Source of the DNA: Geobacillus thermoleovorans
GTDB lineage: Bacteria > Bacillota > Bacilli > Bacillales > Anoxybacillaceae
Assembly (NCBI RefSeq): GCF_001610955.1
Contig: NZ_CP014335.1
Location: 475,001 to 539,000 of the forward strand
Length of the DNA: 64,000 nucleotides
Direction: 5' to 3'
Program-made: the position numbers and the translations under genes
In this document: positions 18,144-28,128 of the stretch, piece after piece
Layout: every line of letters begins with the position of its first letter
Position numbering within the stretch: position 1 is the first letter of the stretch
Notes under the pieces: generated by a model
The model's input: the letters and a program-made list of their open reading frames with translations, nothing else
What the model was told of the DNA's origin: nothing
Database searches by the model: none

Positions 18144-18170
18144 GCGAGGGGAACGTTTCCCCTCGTTTTT
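18144..18170 (+). terminator. terminator after dctP
   Basis: CGAGGGGAA pairs with TTCCCCTCG, followed by TTTTTG. It is about 125 bp after the dctP stop. Confidence 0.75.
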
Positions 18171-18301
18171 GCGTTGATTTTCCCCTAAAGAAAGAACAAG
18201 AGGGACGTGGGGAAGTGAGAAAGGAGAGCAAGCATATATTTTGATTTTCTTTCCCTCTTTTCCCATAATGAAACTATAATGACGCTCGAGGAGGAGAGGA
18301 T

Positions 18302-19129
18302 ATGAACGGCCTGCAAGATTGCGCCACTTTGCATAACGGGGTGAAAATGCCTTGGGTCGGCCTTGGCGTTTATAAAGTCAAAGAAGGGGAGGAAGTAAGA
18401 AGCGCGGTGCGCACCGCGCTCGAGATCGGCTACCGCCATGTCGATACAGCCGCTTTTTATGAAAACGAAGAAGGTGTCGGTCGAGCGATCCGCGAATCCG
18501 GCATTCCTCGCGAACAAGTGTTCGTGACAACGAAAGTATGGAACACCGATCAAGGGTATGAGACGACGCTGAAGGCGTTTGACAAAAGTTTGAAAAAACT
18601 CGGGTTCGATTATGTCGACTTGTATTTGGTCCACTGGCCGGTGAAAGGGAAGTATAAAGAGACGTACAAGGCGCTGGAAAAGTTGTATAAAGACGGTTAT
18701 GTGCGCGCGATCGGCGTAAGCAATTTCCATATCCACCATTTGCAAGATGTACTGGCGGATTGTGAAATCAAGCCGATGGTCAACCAAGTCGAGTATCACC
18801 CGCGCCTGACGCAAAAAGAGTTGCTTACGTTTTGCCGGGAAAACGGCATCCAGCTTGAAGCATGGTCGCCGCTCATGCGCGGGGAAATTTTAAGCGAACC
18901 GACGATCATTGACATTGGGCGCAAGTACGGGAAAACGCCGGCGCAGGTGGTGTTGCGCTGGGATTTGCAACACGGCGTTGTGACGATCCCGAAGTCGGTG
19001 ACGCCGGCGCGGATCAAGGAAAACGCTGATATTTTTGATTTCTCGCTGACCGACGAAGAAATGAAACAGATCGACGCGTTGAACTTGAACAAACGGGTCG
19101 GTCCTGACCCAGACAATTTCAATTTTTGA
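18302..19129 (+). CDS. aldo-keto reductase (YtbE/YvgN type)
   Basis: 275 aa TIM-barrel oxidoreductase. The catalytic tetrad is visible as Asp48, Tyr53, Lys78 and His111 (LVHWP). The NADPH-binding segment [13 protein letters not shown] is near the C-terminus. Close relatives reduce glyoxal, methylglyoxal and other aldehydes with NADPH in the cytoplasm. GAGGAGGAGAGG precedes the start. The gene stands alone between terminators. Confidence 0.92.
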   Translation: MNGLQDCATLHNGVKMPWVGLGVYKVKEGEEVRSAVRTALEIGYRHVDTAAFYENEEGVGRAIRESGIPREQVFVTTKVWNTDQGYETTLKAFDKSLKKLGFDYVDLYLVHWPVKGKYKETYKALEKLYKDGYVRAIGVSNFHIHHLQDVLADCEIKPMVNQVEYHPRLTQKELLTFCRENGIQLEAWSPLMRGEILSEPTIIDIGRKYGKTPAQVVLRWDLQHGVVTIPKSVTPARIKENADIFDFSLTDEEMKQIDALNLNKRVGPDPDNFNF

Positions 19130-19147
19130 TGTCCCCATCAGCCAAAT

Positions 19148-19177
19148 AGCGCCTCGATGCAGGCGCTGTTTTTTTTT
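19148..19177 (+). terminator. terminator after the aldo-keto reductase gene
   Basis: AGCGCCT and AGGCGCT flank CGATGC, followed by a run of nine T residues. Confidence 0.9.
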
Positions 19178-19275
19178 GAAACCGGAGCGGGCCGTTTGAC
19201 GTATGAAAAGGTGAGCAAGTACAATAAATAATAGTATACACATTTGATGAACATTGAAAAACGGAGGGTGCTGTG

Positions 19276-19968
19276 ATGCTATTCCATCCGATGGATATTT
19301 TCATTTTTATCGCCTTCCTGATATCGCTTTGGGCGCAATGGAAGGTATCAAGCAATTTCAATGCCTGGTCTGAAGTTCCAGCCTCATCGGGGTTGACGGG
19401 GGCGGAAGTGGCGCGCATGATTTTAGACCGCCACGGGCTGCACCATGTGCCGGTGGAGGTCGTGCCAGGGAGATTGTCCGACCATTATGATCCGATTTCC
19501 CGCACGGTCCGTTTGTCGGAGCCGGTCTTTTATGGGCGTTCAATCGCTTCCATTTCCGTTGCCGCCCACGAGGTTGGCCATGCCGTTCAACACCAGCAAG
19601 GCTACGCTGCGCTCGTCCTTCGCCACCGGATGTTTCCGATTGTGAACTTCGCTTCGGGCGTTGCGCCGTTGTTGTTGCTCGTTGGATTTGTGCTCCATCA
19701 ATTTTCGCTGATTGGACTCGGCATTTTGTTTTTCTCGCTGGCGGTGGCCTTCCAAATCATTACCTTGCCGGTGGAGTTCAACGCGAGCGCACGGGCGAAG
19801 CGGTTTATGCTGGCTGAAGGGTTGATCGCCCCAAATGAAGCGCGCGGCGTAAACAAAGTGCTTGGCGCGGCGGCGCTGACATACGTCGCGGCAACGTTGA
19901 TTGCCGTGTTTGAGCTGCTGAAATATGTGCTCATTTTCACCCAAGGGAACAATAATGAGGAATCGTAA
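19276..19968 (+). CDS. membrane zinc metallopeptidase (YugP family)
   Basis: 230 aa. An N-terminal helix (residues 8-21), then the zinc motif HEVGH (His98, Glu99, His102), followed by three hydrophobic segments (around 115-165 and 190-222). This is the neutral zinc metallopeptidase family of B. subtilis YugP (DUF2268-unrelated, Peptidase_M48-like layout). GGAGGG lies seven bases before the ATG; a GTG one codon earlier is an alternative. A GC-rich hairpin without a clear T-run follows the stop at 19975-19994. Confidence 0.85.
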   Translation: MLFHPMDIFIFIAFLISLWAQWKVSSNFNAWSEVPASSGLTGAEVARMILDRHGLHHVPVEVVPGRLSDHYDPISRTVRLSEPVFYGRSIASISVAAHEVGHAVQHQQGYAALVLRHRMFPIVNFASGVAPLLLLVGFVLHQFSLIGLGILFFSLAVAFQIITLPVEFNASARAKRFMLAEGLIAPNEARGVNKVLGAAALTYVAATLIAVFELLKYVLIFTQGNNNEES

Positions 19969-20079
19969 CATATTGGGCCGCCTAAGGCGGCCCAGCGGCA
20001 TCATCGTCTATCAGCTGCAATGGAAACTTTTGTGTGCAGGAGGTGTAACCTGGGCGCTTCATCCGCGCTCGGAGACGAA

Positions 20080-21420
20080 TTGGATATAGCCAGTTTGCTG
20101 TTGGTGGCGTTTCTCATCGCTTGCACCGCCTTTTTTGTCGCTTCTGAATTTGCGATCGTCAAGGTGCGCAGCTCGCGCATCGATCAGCTTGTCAATGAAG
20201 GGAATCGACGGGCGGTCGCGGCGAAAAAAGTGATTTCGAATTTGGACGGCTATTTATCGGCGAACCAGCTCGGCATTACGCTCACCTCGCTTGGCCTTGG
20301 CTGGCTTGGGGAGCCGACGGTGGCGCGGATGTTGCTGCCGCTGTTTGAACGCCTCCATTTATCGGAATCCGTCTCCCACTTTTTAGCGTTTATCATTTCG
20401 TTTTCGCTCATCACCTTTTTGCATGTCGTCGTCGGTGAATTAGCGCCGAAGACGTTTGCCATTCATAAGGCGGAAGCGATTACGCTGTTTACGGCTCAGC
20501 CGCTCATCTGGTTTTACAAAATCATGTATCCGTTCATTTGGACGCTCAACAACTCTGCGCGGCTCGTGACGCGCCTGTTTGGCCTCAGGCCGGTGGCGGA
20601 GCATGAAATCGCCCACTCTGAGGAGGAGTTGCGCCTCATTTTATCAGAAAGCTACAAAAGCGGGGAGATCAATCAGTCAGAGTACCGCTATGTCAATAAC
20701 ATTTTTCGTTTTGACGACCGCATAGCGAAAGAAATTATGGTGCCGCGCAAAGAAATTGTGGCGCTCGATATTAACAAAAGCGTCAAGGAAAACTTGGACA
20801 TCATTCGCGAAGAAAAGTATACGCGCTATCCGGTCATTGACGGCGATAAAGACCATGTGCTTGGACTCATCAACGTGAAAGAGGTGTTTACGGACTTTAT
20901 TGCCAATCCGTCCAACGAAAAGCAGATGAAAGACTATATCCGCCCGATCATTCAAGTGATTGAATCGATCGCCATTCACGATTTGTTGGTCAAAATGCAA
21001 AAAGAACGCATCCATATGGCGATTTTGGTCGATGAATACGGCGGCACGTCTGGACTGGTTACAGTCGAGGACATTTTGGAAGAAATCGTTGGCGAAATCC
21101 AAGATGAGTTTGATATTGATGAAACGCCGCTGATTCAAAAAATAGACGATCGATTGATCTTGGATGGCAAAGTGTTGATCAGCGAAGTGAATGATTTGCT
21201 TGGGCTGGACATTGACGATGATGACGTCGATACGATCGGCGGCTGGATTTTAACGAAGCATTATGATATCAAACCAGGCGAGAGTGTAGAAATCGATGGC
21301 TACTTGTTTACGGTGAAGGAAATGGATGGCCATCATGTGAAATCGCTGGAAGTGGCAAAAAAAGAGCCGAGCAAAGAGGAGGAGGCGGCAGGCGCCGAAG
21401 AGGAGGAGTTGCGTTTGTAA
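20080..21420 (+). CDS. CNNM/CorC-type transporter (hemolysin family)
   Basis: 446 aa. An N-terminal CNNM (DUF21) membrane domain (residues 1-190), two CBS domains (about 210-330) and a C-terminal CorC/HlyC domain (about 345-425), ending in an acidic tail. Relatives mediate Mg2+ or Na+/Mg2+ transport. The TTG at 20080 is chosen because the first residues [13 protein letters not shown] align with the usual family start and GGAGA precedes it. An ATG at 20020 is in frame but has no ribosome binding site. A terminator follows directly. Confidence 0.87.
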   Translation: MDIASLLLVAFLIACTAFFVASEFAIVKVRSSRIDQLVNEGNRRAVAAKKVISNLDGYLSANQLGITLTSLGLGWLGEPTVARMLLPLFERLHLSESVSHFLAFIISFSLITFLHVVVGELAPKTFAIHKAEAITLFTAQPLIWFYKIMYPFIWTLNNSARLVTRLFGLRPVAEHEIAHSEEELRLILSESYKSGEINQSEYRYVNNIFRFDDRIAKEIMVPRKEIVALDINKSVKENLDIIREEKYTRYPVIDGDKDHVLGLINVKEVFTDFIANPSNEKQMKDYIRPIIQVIESIAIHDLLVKMQKERIHMAILVDEYGGTSGLVTVEDILEEIVGEIQDEFDIDETPLIQKIDDRLILDGKVLISEVNDLLGLDIDDDDVDTIGGWILTKHYDIKPGESVEIDGYLFTVKEMDGHHVKSLEVAKKEPSKEEEAAGAEEEELRL

Positions 21421-21446
21421 GGCAGACGGGGGCGTCTGCCTTTTCT
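21421..21446 (+). terminator. terminator after the CNNM gene
   Basis: GGCAGACG and CGTCTGCC form the stem, followed by TTTTCT, starting right after the stop codon. Confidence 0.85.
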
Positions 21447-21494
21447 CGTTTCGGCCGAGAAATCCCCTCCTCCATTGAAGGACAGCAGGGTAGA

Positions 21495-22394
21495 TCAATG
21501 GTAAATGCGCGAAAGGTCGGTGGGAAAATCGCTTGTTGGCGCGAGACAAATGACCTCTTCGTTTGTAAACGGGTGGCGGAACGTTAGCTTAGCGGCATGA
21601 AGCGCATGGCGATGAAACACTGGTTTGCCGCCATAAAGCACATCGCCGACGAGCGGATGGCCGAGATGGGCCAAATGGACGCGGATTTGGTGCGTCCGTC
21701 CAGTCTCGAGAGAAAGCTCGACAAGCGATGTTGACGGGAATGTTTTGATGACGCGATAGTGTGTCACCGCTTTTGCCCCCGTCTTCGAGACGCGCCGGCG
21801 CGTTGGATGGTGGCGGTCGCGGCCGATTGGCGCGAAAATGGTTCCTGATTTCGGGGACAAACGACCGTGAACAAGGGCGACGTACGTCCGCTTGATGGCA
21901 CGGTGGGCGAGCATCCGATCGAGCGTCGCACCGGCAAGCGGGTGTTTGGCAAATAAAATCGCTCCCGACGTGTCGCGGTCAAGTCGGTGAATGTGGCGCA
22001 CTTTTGTTAAAATTGCCTGCGACTGCAAATAAAACGCGACCGCATTGGCGAGCGTGCCGGTTTGCCCCGGTTCGGACGGATGAATGTCGATGCCGGCTTC
22101 TTTGTTCAAGACGAGCAGATGGTCGTCCTCCCATAAAATCGAAAGCTCCCGATATTCTGGAACGATGAACGACGGCTCCGGCTCATATGCGTAAAGCTGG
22201 AGCCGGTCGCGTTCGTTGAGCACCGTCTTCCAGGGAACAGCCTGGCCGTTCAGTTTGACGCCGTGTTCCATCCGCCAACGGTGGGCGAGCTTTTTCGAGG
22301 CGGCCCATACGTCTTTCAGGAGCTGTTCAATCGTCAAACCGCTCCACCAGCTAGGGATGATGCATTCCAGCCAATCGCCTTTTCTTGTCCACAA
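21495..22394 (-). CDS. RluA-type pseudouridine synthase (YhcT)
   Basis: 299 aa. The catalytic motif HRLDRDTSG (Asp nucleophile) lies in the middle and the RTHQIRVHL motif in the C-terminal half; both are diagnostic of the RluA/RluD family, which isomerises uridines in rRNA or tRNA. The start is a TTG read from GGGAGTG about ten bases away, so the start is less certain. The position next to yhcU matches B. subtilis yhcT. The exact target site is not known. Confidence 0.9.
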   Translation of the reverse strand: MWTRKGDWLECIIPSWWSGLTIEQLLKDVWAASKKLAHRWRMEHGVKLNGQAVPWKTVLNERDRLQLYAYEPEPSFIVPEYRELSILWEDDHLLVLNKEAGIDIHPSEPGQTGTLANAVAFYLQSQAILTKVRHIHRLDRDTSGAILFAKHPLAGATLDRMLAHRAIKRTYVALVHGRLSPKSGTIFAPIGRDRHHPTRRRVSKTGAKAVTHYRVIKTFPSTSLVELSLETGRTHQIRVHLAHLGHPLVGDVLYGGKPVFHRHALHAAKLTFRHPFTNEEVICLAPTSDFPTDLSRIYH

Positions 22395-22532
22395 AGGTTG
22401 TCACACTCCCAATTGTTTGTTAGCTGTGGAAACACTTTCTACCCCTATCCTTGCGCGAGATATGGTACACTCATAGTATCGTCTTAGTGATGGAAAACGC
22501 AAGCATTGCGGCGAGAAAAGGTGGTATGGACG

Positions 22533-22931
22533 TTGAAAATGATGTATGCAGCGACTCCGGAACAAGAGCATTACATGCAGTATTTGCTCAACTACTTTTA
22601 TACCGATGTGTTCCCGTATTACTTCGATGATGAACAAATCCGTCAATTTGAGGAATGGGGCATTCTTTCGCTGGACCACGAACATGTGGCATATAATGGA
22701 ACGATGAAAGAGGCTTTCCAAATCATTTCAGCGTTGCAATCGCTCATTACCGTCATCGAACATATCGGAGAGCATGGGGATTTGGAACAGTATGAATGGC
22801 TGTTTGTTCGCAATCAAAAGATTTTGGCCCGCCATGGCATTGCCTTTCCTTTTCATGCCAAGCAGTTCACTTGCAGGCGGCTTTGGCCGTGCAGCGTGTA
22901 TGCGCCTCCGGCGAGCCAATGGGTGATTTGA
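22533..22931 (+). CDS. YhcU family protein
   Basis: 132 aa, the same length as B. subtilis YhcU. It begins MKMMYAATPEQEHYMQYLL from a TTG start seven bases after AAAGGTGG. The protein is soluble, acidic and uncharacterised. The stop codon TGA is formed right at the edge of an IS605-type relic; the last residues (SVYAPPASQ) still fit the family, so the gene seems intact. Divergent from yhcT. Confidence 0.75.
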   Translation: MKMMYAATPEQEHYMQYLLNYFYTDVFPYYFDDEQIRQFEEWGILSLDHEHVAYNGTMKEAFQIISALQSLITVIEHIGEHGDLEQYEWLFVRNQKILARHGIAFPFHAKQFTCRRLWPCSVYAPPASQWVI

Positions 22932-23256
22932 CAATCCGCACGCCTAAAGGTGTGGGATTCTTGGGTCGTTAACACCCTCATCCATTTCTGGTTCGGACAA
23001 CGCCCAAGTTCGGGGGTGTGTCATCACCCCGTCCCATCGGGTTAGGATGTACCCCAATGGGCGGCGCACCTGCGACCGGTGCGCTAGGTTAGGCGGCGAA
23101 GCCCGAAATCGCTTTGGCGATGTTGATCGCGCCATTCAAGTCGGCGTGGAGGGTGTATCCGCACTTTTGGCATCGGAAGCGGATGCCGTTTCGGTTCGCT
23201 TTCTCTCGATGCCCGCATCGGCATGTTTGACTTGTGTAGGTCGGATTCACCCATCT
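22932..23256 (-). mobile_element. IS605-type relic: tnpB 3' end plus omega-RNA region
   Basis: A 5'-truncated relic of an IS200/IS605 element that lies precisely between yhcU and bdbD. The minus strand encodes the last ~50 codons of TnpB, then a ~150-nt GC-rich structured stretch ending in the hairpin CCCACACC/TTTAGGCGTG near 22938-22958. That is the position of the omega (re) RNA and right end in TnpB elements. No TnpA remains. It cannot move itself; a guide RNA could still be transcribed. Confidence 0.75.
23089..23256 (-). pseudogene. tnpB: tnpB C-terminal fragment
   Basis: About 55 codons are left. The zinc ribbon (TSQTCRCGH ... [14 protein letters not shown]) and the RuvC-III Asp in [13 protein letters not shown] are readable, followed by a stop at 23089. 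The N-terminal RuvC and wedge domains are gone. The first Cys pair is CRC rather than C-x2-C. Confidence 0.8.
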
Positions 23257-23730
23257 TCACTTGTCACTGTGCAATGAGGAAAACCAGTTTCGGAACGTTT
23301 GTTCGTCATGATACCCTTCGATGCGTTTGATTTCTTTGCCGTTTTCGTAATGGACGATCGTCGGGGTGGCTTCAATATGGTACGCATCCCACCCGTCTTC
23401 GAATTCAAGCAAGTTGAACAGCTTTAAATCGATGCCAAGCTCCTTTGCGAGCGGCACGACGATCGGCGTTGTCCGCTGGCAGTGAGGGCATGTCGGGCTG
23501 TAAAAGTAAACGGTGAGCGTCTTGCCGTCAGCCAGCTGCTGTTTCAACTCCGCGGGCAAAATAATGTTGCGGTAGTTCGGGTCGTCAAGTTGGGCGATGG
23601 TGGCTGGGTTGAGCTCACTTTTATGGTAAGGATTGTTGCTTGCGGCTTCTTTTTGTTCGTACATCGTAATAAACGCGATCGCAGCGAACAGGACGACAAT
23701 GATGCCGCCAAATGCGAGCAGTTTTTTCAA
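23257..23730 (-). CDS. bdbD: thiol-disulfide oxidoreductase BdbD-like
   Basis: 157 aa. An N-terminal membrane anchor (residues 5-23) is followed by a thioredoxin-like domain facing outside with CPHC (Cys81, Cys84). The partner gene bdbC lies upstream, with a TTGA overlap of the bdbC stop and the bdbD TTG start. AAAGGAG precedes the start. DsbA-like oxidation of exported proteins, recharged by BdbC, is expected. The protein is shorter than B. subtilis BdbD and lacks the long helical insert, so it may be closer to BdbA-type thioredoxins. Confidence 0.82.
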   Translation of the reverse strand: MKKLLAFGGIIVVLFAAIAFITMYEQKEAASNNPYHKSELNPATIAQLDDPNYRNIILPAELKQQLADGKTLTVYFYSPTCPHCQRTTPIVVPLAKELGIDLKLFNLLEFEDGWDAYHIEATPTIVHYENGKEIKRIEGYHDEQTFRNWFSSLHSDK

Positions 23731-24164
23731 CGTTCGCTCTCCTTTCTTTGCTGGCGCATGACGGTCCAACTTAACAACATAATGATCATAAAGGCAGTGA
23801 ACGCCAAAAATGGAATGGTGATAAATCCAAGCCAGTTTATATATTGCCCTGTGCACGGAATGCGGCCGCAGCTGATGGCGTATTCTTGAAGCAGCGGAAT
23901 TTTTTGCAATCCATAATGATACAGAGAAATACCCCCGCCAATCAATGACAGTGTGAAGCTATAGCGAGCTGCCGCAGCGTCTTTGCGCACAATGGCGATT
24001 CCTAAAATCACGACTTGCGGGTACATAAAAATGCGTTGAAACCAGCAAAGATCACAAGGAATAAAGCCGAGCACTTCAGAAAAATAAAGGCTTCCGAGCG
24101 TGGCGATGAGCGCGGTCGCCCATGCGGCCAAAAGCAAGTTCTCCGCACGTTTTTCTCGTTCCAT
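23727..24164 (-). CDS. bdbC: disulfide oxidoreductase BdbC (DsbB family)
   Basis: 145 aa with four transmembrane helices. The two redox pairs CDLC (Cys37, Cys40) and Cys99/Cys104 lie in the two external loops. BdbC passes electrons from BdbD to quinones. It is encoded in an operon with bdbD, translationally coupled. GGAGAG precedes the start. Confidence 0.93.
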   Translation of the reverse strand: MEREKRAENLLLAAWATALIATLGSLYFSEVLGFIPCDLCWFQRIFMYPQVVILGIAIVRKDAAAARYSFTLSLIGGGISLYHYGLQKIPLLQEYAISCGRIPCTGQYINWLGFITIPFLAFTAFMIIMLLSWTVMRQQRKESER

Positions 24165-24337
24165 GTTCTCTCCTTCTTCCCATCATGTTCCCGATCTTGC
24201 CTCCGTTAGCTCCATTATAAGGGATGGAAAACGGCACGTCCATTCATAACCGGCAAAGGGCAGGAAAGAAAACAACATTTTCTATCTATATCGCTCGACA
24301 AACGAGCCATACTAATCGGTGAAAGGGGAGGATCACA

Positions 24338-24784
24338 TTGACGAACAACAGCGGAAACAAAGTGCAGGACATTATGACGAAAAACGTCGCAACGATTTCG
24401 CCGAACCAAACGGTGCAAGAAGCAGCGCAAATCATGAGCCAAAAAAATATTGGGGCGCTTCCGGTTGTGGAAAACGGGCAAGTCAAAGGGATGATTACGG
24501 ACCGCGATATTACGTTGCGTGTTTCGTCCCAAGGAAAAGACCCGTCGACCGTCAAAGTAGCGGAGGTCATGACGAACCAAGTCGTCACCGGTACGCCGAA
24601 TATGAGCGTACAGGAAGCCGCGAATGTCATGGCCCAACATCAAGTTCGCCGTTTGCCGATCGTGGAAAACAACCAGCTTCAAGGCATTGTTGCGCTAGGC
24701 GATATTGCGACGAACAGCGCATCAAACGAAGCGGCTGAACAGGCGTTGACGAACATTTCGGAGCCGTCGCAGCCGCAAGGGTAA
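24338..24784 (+). CDS. CBS-domain protein YhcV
   Basis: 148 aa made of two CBS domains (residues 8-65 and 73-130) and a short Gln/Ser tail. The TTG start follows GGGGAGGATC. Such small CBS proteins usually bind adenine nucleotides. The B. subtilis homologue lies in the same neighbourhood. Function not known. Confidence 0.85.
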   Translation: MTNNSGNKVQDIMTKNVATISPNQTVQEAAQIMSQKNIGALPVVENGQVKGMITDRDITLRVSSQGKDPSTVKVAEVMTNQVVTGTPNMSVQEAANVMAQHQVRRLPIVENNQLQGIVALGDIATNSASNEAAEQALTNISEPSQPQG

Positions 24785-24790
24785 TGGGGG

Positions 24791-24832
24791 AAAAAGGATG
24801 CCCACATTTTTTCCAGGGCATCCTTTTTCTTT
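24791..24832 (+). terminator. terminator after yhcV
   Basis: GGATGCCC and GGGCATCC, with an A-run before and TTTTTCTTTT after. Confidence 0.85.
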
Positions 24833-24900
24833 TGGCAGGTATATTGTATGATGGGAGCGAATACATAAACAGGGAAAATGAAAATCAAGGGGGAACAGCG

Positions 24901-26658
24901 ATGGAGTGGAGACAAAAATACGAACAATGGCTGCGTGAGCCGCAGCTCGATCCGGAATTGAAGCGGTTGTTGGAACAACGCCGCAATGATGAACGATGGC
25001 TGGAGGATTGCTTTTACAAAAATCTCGAATTCGGCACCGGCGGCATGCGCGGCGAGATTGGCCCGGGGACGAACCGAATGAACATGTATACGGTGCGAAA
25101 AGCGTCGGAAGGATTGGCGCGATACATACAATCGTTTGGGGATGAGGCGAAGCAACGCGGGGTCGTCATTGCCTATGACTCCCGGCATAAGTCGCCGGAA
25201 TTTGCGATGGAGGCGGCGAAAACGTTGGCTACGAACGGCATTCAAACATACGTGTTTGATGAATTGCGTCCAACGCCGGAACTGTCGTTTGCTGTTCGCT
25301 ATTTGCGGGCGTTTGCCGGCATTGTCATCACCGCTAGCCATAATCCGCCCGAATATAACGGCTATAAAGTGTATGGAGAGGACGGGGGACAGCTGCCGCC
25401 TGCTGTCGCCGACCAAGTGATCCGCTATGTCAATGAAGTCGAAAATGAGCTCGCCATTCATGTGGAAGATGAGGAAACGTTAAGAGAAAAAGGCCTTATT
25501 CGCATCATCGGAAGCGAAGTCGATGATGCTTATATCCATGCGGTCAAAACGATTTCCATCCATCCGGAGCTCGCTCGGGAAGCGGCGATCAATATCGTGT
25601 TTACGCCGCTTCACGGCACGTCAAACAAACCGGTGCGCCGCGCGCTCGCTGAGCTCGGCTACCAAAACGTCTTTGTCGTCAAAGAGCAGGAGCTGCCGGA
25701 TCCGAATTTCTCGACGGTCGCCTCGCCCAATCCGGAAGAACACGCGGCTTTCGCTATGGCGATGGAGTTGGGCAAGCAAGTGAACGCCGATCTGTTGATC
25801 GCCACCGACCCGGATGCCGACCGGATGGGCGTGGCGGTTACAAATGACAAGGGAAACTATGTCGTGCTGACCGGCAATCAAACCGGCGGCTTGTTGCTCC
25901 ACTATTTGCTGTCGCAACGAAAAGCTCAAGGCACTCTGCCGGAAAATGGTGTTGTCTTAAAAACGATCGTGACGTCTGAATTTGGTCGGGCGATCGCCCA
26001 ATCGTTTGGTCTTGAGACGGTCGATACGTTGACCGGTTTCAAATTCATCGGCGAAAAAATGAAGGAATACGAACAAACAGGGCAATATGCGTTCCAGTTC
26101 GGATATGAGGAAAGCTATGGGTATCTGATCGGCGATTTTGTCCGCGACAAAGATGCCGTGCAGGCGGCTGTCCTCGCGGCGGAAGTGTGCGCGTTTTATA
26201 AAAAGCAAGGGCTATCGTTGTATGAGGCGCTCTTGCAATTGTTTGACCAGTACGGCTATTATCGCGAGGGGCAACGATCGCTCACGCTGAAAGGCAAAGA
26301 AGGAGCAGAGGCGATTGCCGCGATTTTAGCGTCGTTCCGCCAACAGCCGCCGGTGGAGGCCGCGGGGAAAAAGGTGACGGTGATTGAGGATTACAAAACG
26401 AAAGAGCGGACGAACACGTTGACCGGCGAAAAAACGGCCATTGATTTGCCGACATCCAATGTGCTCAAGTATATCTTGGAGGATGGCTCGTGGTTTTGTC
26501 TGCGTCCATCAGGGACGGAGCCGAAAATGAAGGCGTACTTCGGCGTCAAAGGGACGTCGCTGGAGGACAGCGAAGAAAGACTAGCCCGCTTAACAGAAGC
26601 CGTCATGCAGCGCGTAAAGGATGTGCTCAGCACCGTTTCTCCTTCTTATGCGCAATGA
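24901..26658 (+). CDS. pgcA: phosphoglucomutase / phosphomannomutase PgcA
   Basis: 585 aa alpha-D-phosphohexomutase. The active-site Ser146 lies in [15 protein letters not shown]; the metal loop DPDADR is at residues 303-308; the sugar loop EESYGY and the phosphate loop RPSGTEPK are present. It interconverts glucose-1-P and glucose-6-P for UDP-glucose and glycolipid synthesis. The ATG at 24901 follows AGGGGG; upstream in-frame codons have no site and lie in the previous terminator. Confidence 0.95.
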   Translation: MEWRQKYEQWLREPQLDPELKRLLEQRRNDERWLEDCFYKNLEFGTGGMRGEIGPGTNRMNMYTVRKASEGLARYIQSFGDEAKQRGVVIAYDSRHKSPEFAMEAAKTLATNGIQTYVFDELRPTPELSFAVRYLRAFAGIVITASHNPPEYNGYKVYGEDGGQLPPAVADQVIRYVNEVENELAIHVEDEETLREKGLIRIIGSEVDDAYIHAVKTISIHPELAREAAINIVFTPLHGTSNKPVRRALAELGYQNVFVVKEQELPDPNFSTVASPNPEEHAAFAMAMELGKQVNADLLIATDPDADRMGVAVTNDKGNYVVLTGNQTGGLLLHYLLSQRKAQGTLPENGVVLKTIVTSEFGRAIAQSFGLETVDTLTGFKFIGEKMKEYEQTGQYAFQFGYEESYGYLIGDFVRDKDAVQAAVLAAEVCAFYKKQGLSLYEALLQLFDQYGYYREGQRSLTLKGKEGAEAIAAILASFRQQPPVEAAGKKVTVIEDYKTKERTNTLTGEKTAIDLPTSNVLKYILEDGSWFCLRPSGTEPKMKAYFGVKGTSLEDSEERLARLTEAVMQRVKDVLSTVSPSYAQ

Positions 26659-26672
26659 TCAGCACAATCTGC

Positions 26673-26700
26673 GGGGAATTGGCATCGGCCAATTCCCCGT
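26673..26700. terminator. shared terminator of pgcA and yhdB
   Basis: GGGGAATTGG and CCAATTCCCC form a 10-pair stem between two convergent genes. The T-run is imperfect (GTTCGTTTT). Confidence 0.65.
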
Positions 26701-26705
26701 TCGTT

Positions 26706-26963
26706 TTACGAGTAAAACTGTGCGTACTGCTCGACTCCCATTTTTTGTTCGCTCACTTCAAGCGCATGGTCAATATAGCGAAGCAAGGCGTGCAACCGCT
26801 CCTGGATGACGGAGTAGTCATGTTCAAAATTATAAGCGTGGAGAAACTTTTCAATTTTTTTTGACAGAATATCATCAGGCGTACGCACCATTAAAATGAG
26901 CAAATTGTCCCATTCGGAGCGATGCGTGTAATAGAGCGCCTTATCATAGTCGACGGTGTTCAA
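26706..26963 (-). CDS. YhdB family protein
   Basis: 85 aa, starting MNTVDYDKALYYTHRSEWDNLL from a TTG eight bases after AAGGAGG. It resembles the small uncharacterised YhdB of Bacillus. Soluble, helical. Convergent to pgcA. Longer upstream readings have no ribosome binding site and pass through low-complexity sequence. Confidence 0.75.
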   Translation of the reverse strand: MNTVDYDKALYYTHRSEWDNLLILMVRTPDDILSKKIEKFLHAYNFEHDYSVIQERLHALLRYIDHALEVSEQKMGVEQYAQFYS

Positions 26964-27149
26964 GCGGCATGCCTCCTTTATCAAGAAGGAGTCATTGTTA
27001 GTGTATGACGGTGGGGCGTTTTGTTGCCCTGTAAATGTTGCGACAGAAGGCAAAATATAAATTATAACCGAAATGAAAACGAAAAAGGAAAAATAAATGT
27101 TGCAATTTTGTGACAAGGGTAGTATCCTCAAAATAAGGGGATGATGAGA

Positions 27150-27392
27150 ATGAACAAACGGCACGAAGGGCAAGAAATGATCAACATGTGCAAATGGATG
27201 GCGTCAGTGGGATTGATTGTCGGAGTCGTACTGTTTTTGCTTAGTTTTATCGCAAGCGCTTACAACAAAGACTATTTCTTGACGATCATCAGTCTCGGCA
27301 TTATCGGGGCCTCGATGTTTATGTTCGGATTCGGCCTGTTTATGGGATTGCTGACAGAAACGTACCATCGCGGCCCGCGCGAGAACGTATAG
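27150..27392 (+). CDS. small two-helix membrane protein
   Basis: 80 aa with two transmembrane segments (around residues 13-33 and 45-66) separated by the short loop NKDYFLT. The ATG at 27150 is nine bases after AAGGGG. No family recognised. A bidirectional terminator separates it from the convergent DedA gene. Confidence 0.6.
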   Translation: MNKRHEGQEMINMCKWMASVGLIVGVVLFLLSFIASAYNKDYFLTIISLGIIGASMFMFGFGLFMGLLTETYHRGPRENV

Positions 27393-27406
27393 CGCGCATA
27401 GAGAAT

Positions 27407-27438
27407 GAAAAACACCGGAGATTACCCCGGTGTTTTTC
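27407..27438. terminator. bidirectional terminator
   Basis: AAAAACACCGG and CCGGTGTTTTT around GATTACC; it serves the convergent genes on both sides. Confidence 0.85.
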
Positions 27439-28027
27439 GCTTTTGCTGGATGTACCAATAGAAGATGGCGAAACCAAGAGCGACCAAAAAGACTGGAAAT
27501 AAGAATGGACGGTAGGCATGGATGTACTGCTTGACGGCCATCCAGCGGCTTTCAAAATAGGCGCCGATCGTCAAAAAGACAGCGACCCACACCATCGCCC
27601 CGCTGTAGGCGAACAAGGCAAACTTTCTCCAACGGTAGGCGTTCATGCCGGCCCAAAAGGCGGCGAGATGCCGAACGCCGGGGATGAAATAGCAAATGAA
27701 CAATACCGCTGGGCCGAGCTTCGAAAAAAGCGCTTTCGTTTGCTCGAGCCGTTTTTCTGTAAGATGGAGCTTGGGACCGAATTTATGCAAAAACGGCAGC
27801 CCGAGCGTAATCCCGAGCATATAGCTGAGCGAGATGCCAATGATGGCTCCAAGCCAGCAGGAAAGAAAAGCGAGCGGATACGAAAACGCCCCCGTTGAAA
27901 CGCGGTAACCGGCATATGTCAACAGCAGCTCGTCGGGGATCGGCAGCCCAACAATGCCGAGCATCAGCGCAACCATAATGCCGATGTAGCCGAAGTGTTC
28001 GATAAGATAATGCAAATAGTGCTGCAA
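27422..28027 (-). CDS. DedA family membrane protein
   Basis: 201 aa with about five hydrophobic segments. The DedA/SNARE-associated signatures are present: GLPIPDELLLTYAGY near the N-terminus and FIPGVRHLAAFWAG in the middle. Some DedA proteins (UptA) recycle undecaprenyl phosphate across the membrane. The TTG at 28027 is preceded by GGTGG; an ATG pair 13 codons upstream has no site. A second DedA domain is fused to PAP2 3 kb downstream. Confidence 0.85.
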   Translation of the reverse strand: MQHYLHYLIEHFGYIGIMVALMLGIVGLPIPDELLLTYAGYRVSTGAFSYPLAFLSCWLGAIIGISLSYMLGITLGLPFLHKFGPKLHLTEKRLEQTKALFSKLGPAVLFICYFIPGVRHLAAFWAGMNAYRWRKFALFAYSGAMVWVAVFLTIGAYFESRWMAVKQYIHAYRPFLFPVFLVALGFAIFYWYIQQKRKTPG

Positions 28028-28128
28028 ATGACCACCACGCTTTGCCGTGATGTTTTGTACCATCATTATAAATCATAGGACAAAAAAGGTAAACGGCCGT
28101 CCCCCAACAGAAAAACATCCGCCTATAT

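Noticed and set aside
23047..23277. Plus-strand frame over the TnpB relic
   Set aside because: The minus strand encodes the recognisable TnpB zinc ribbon.
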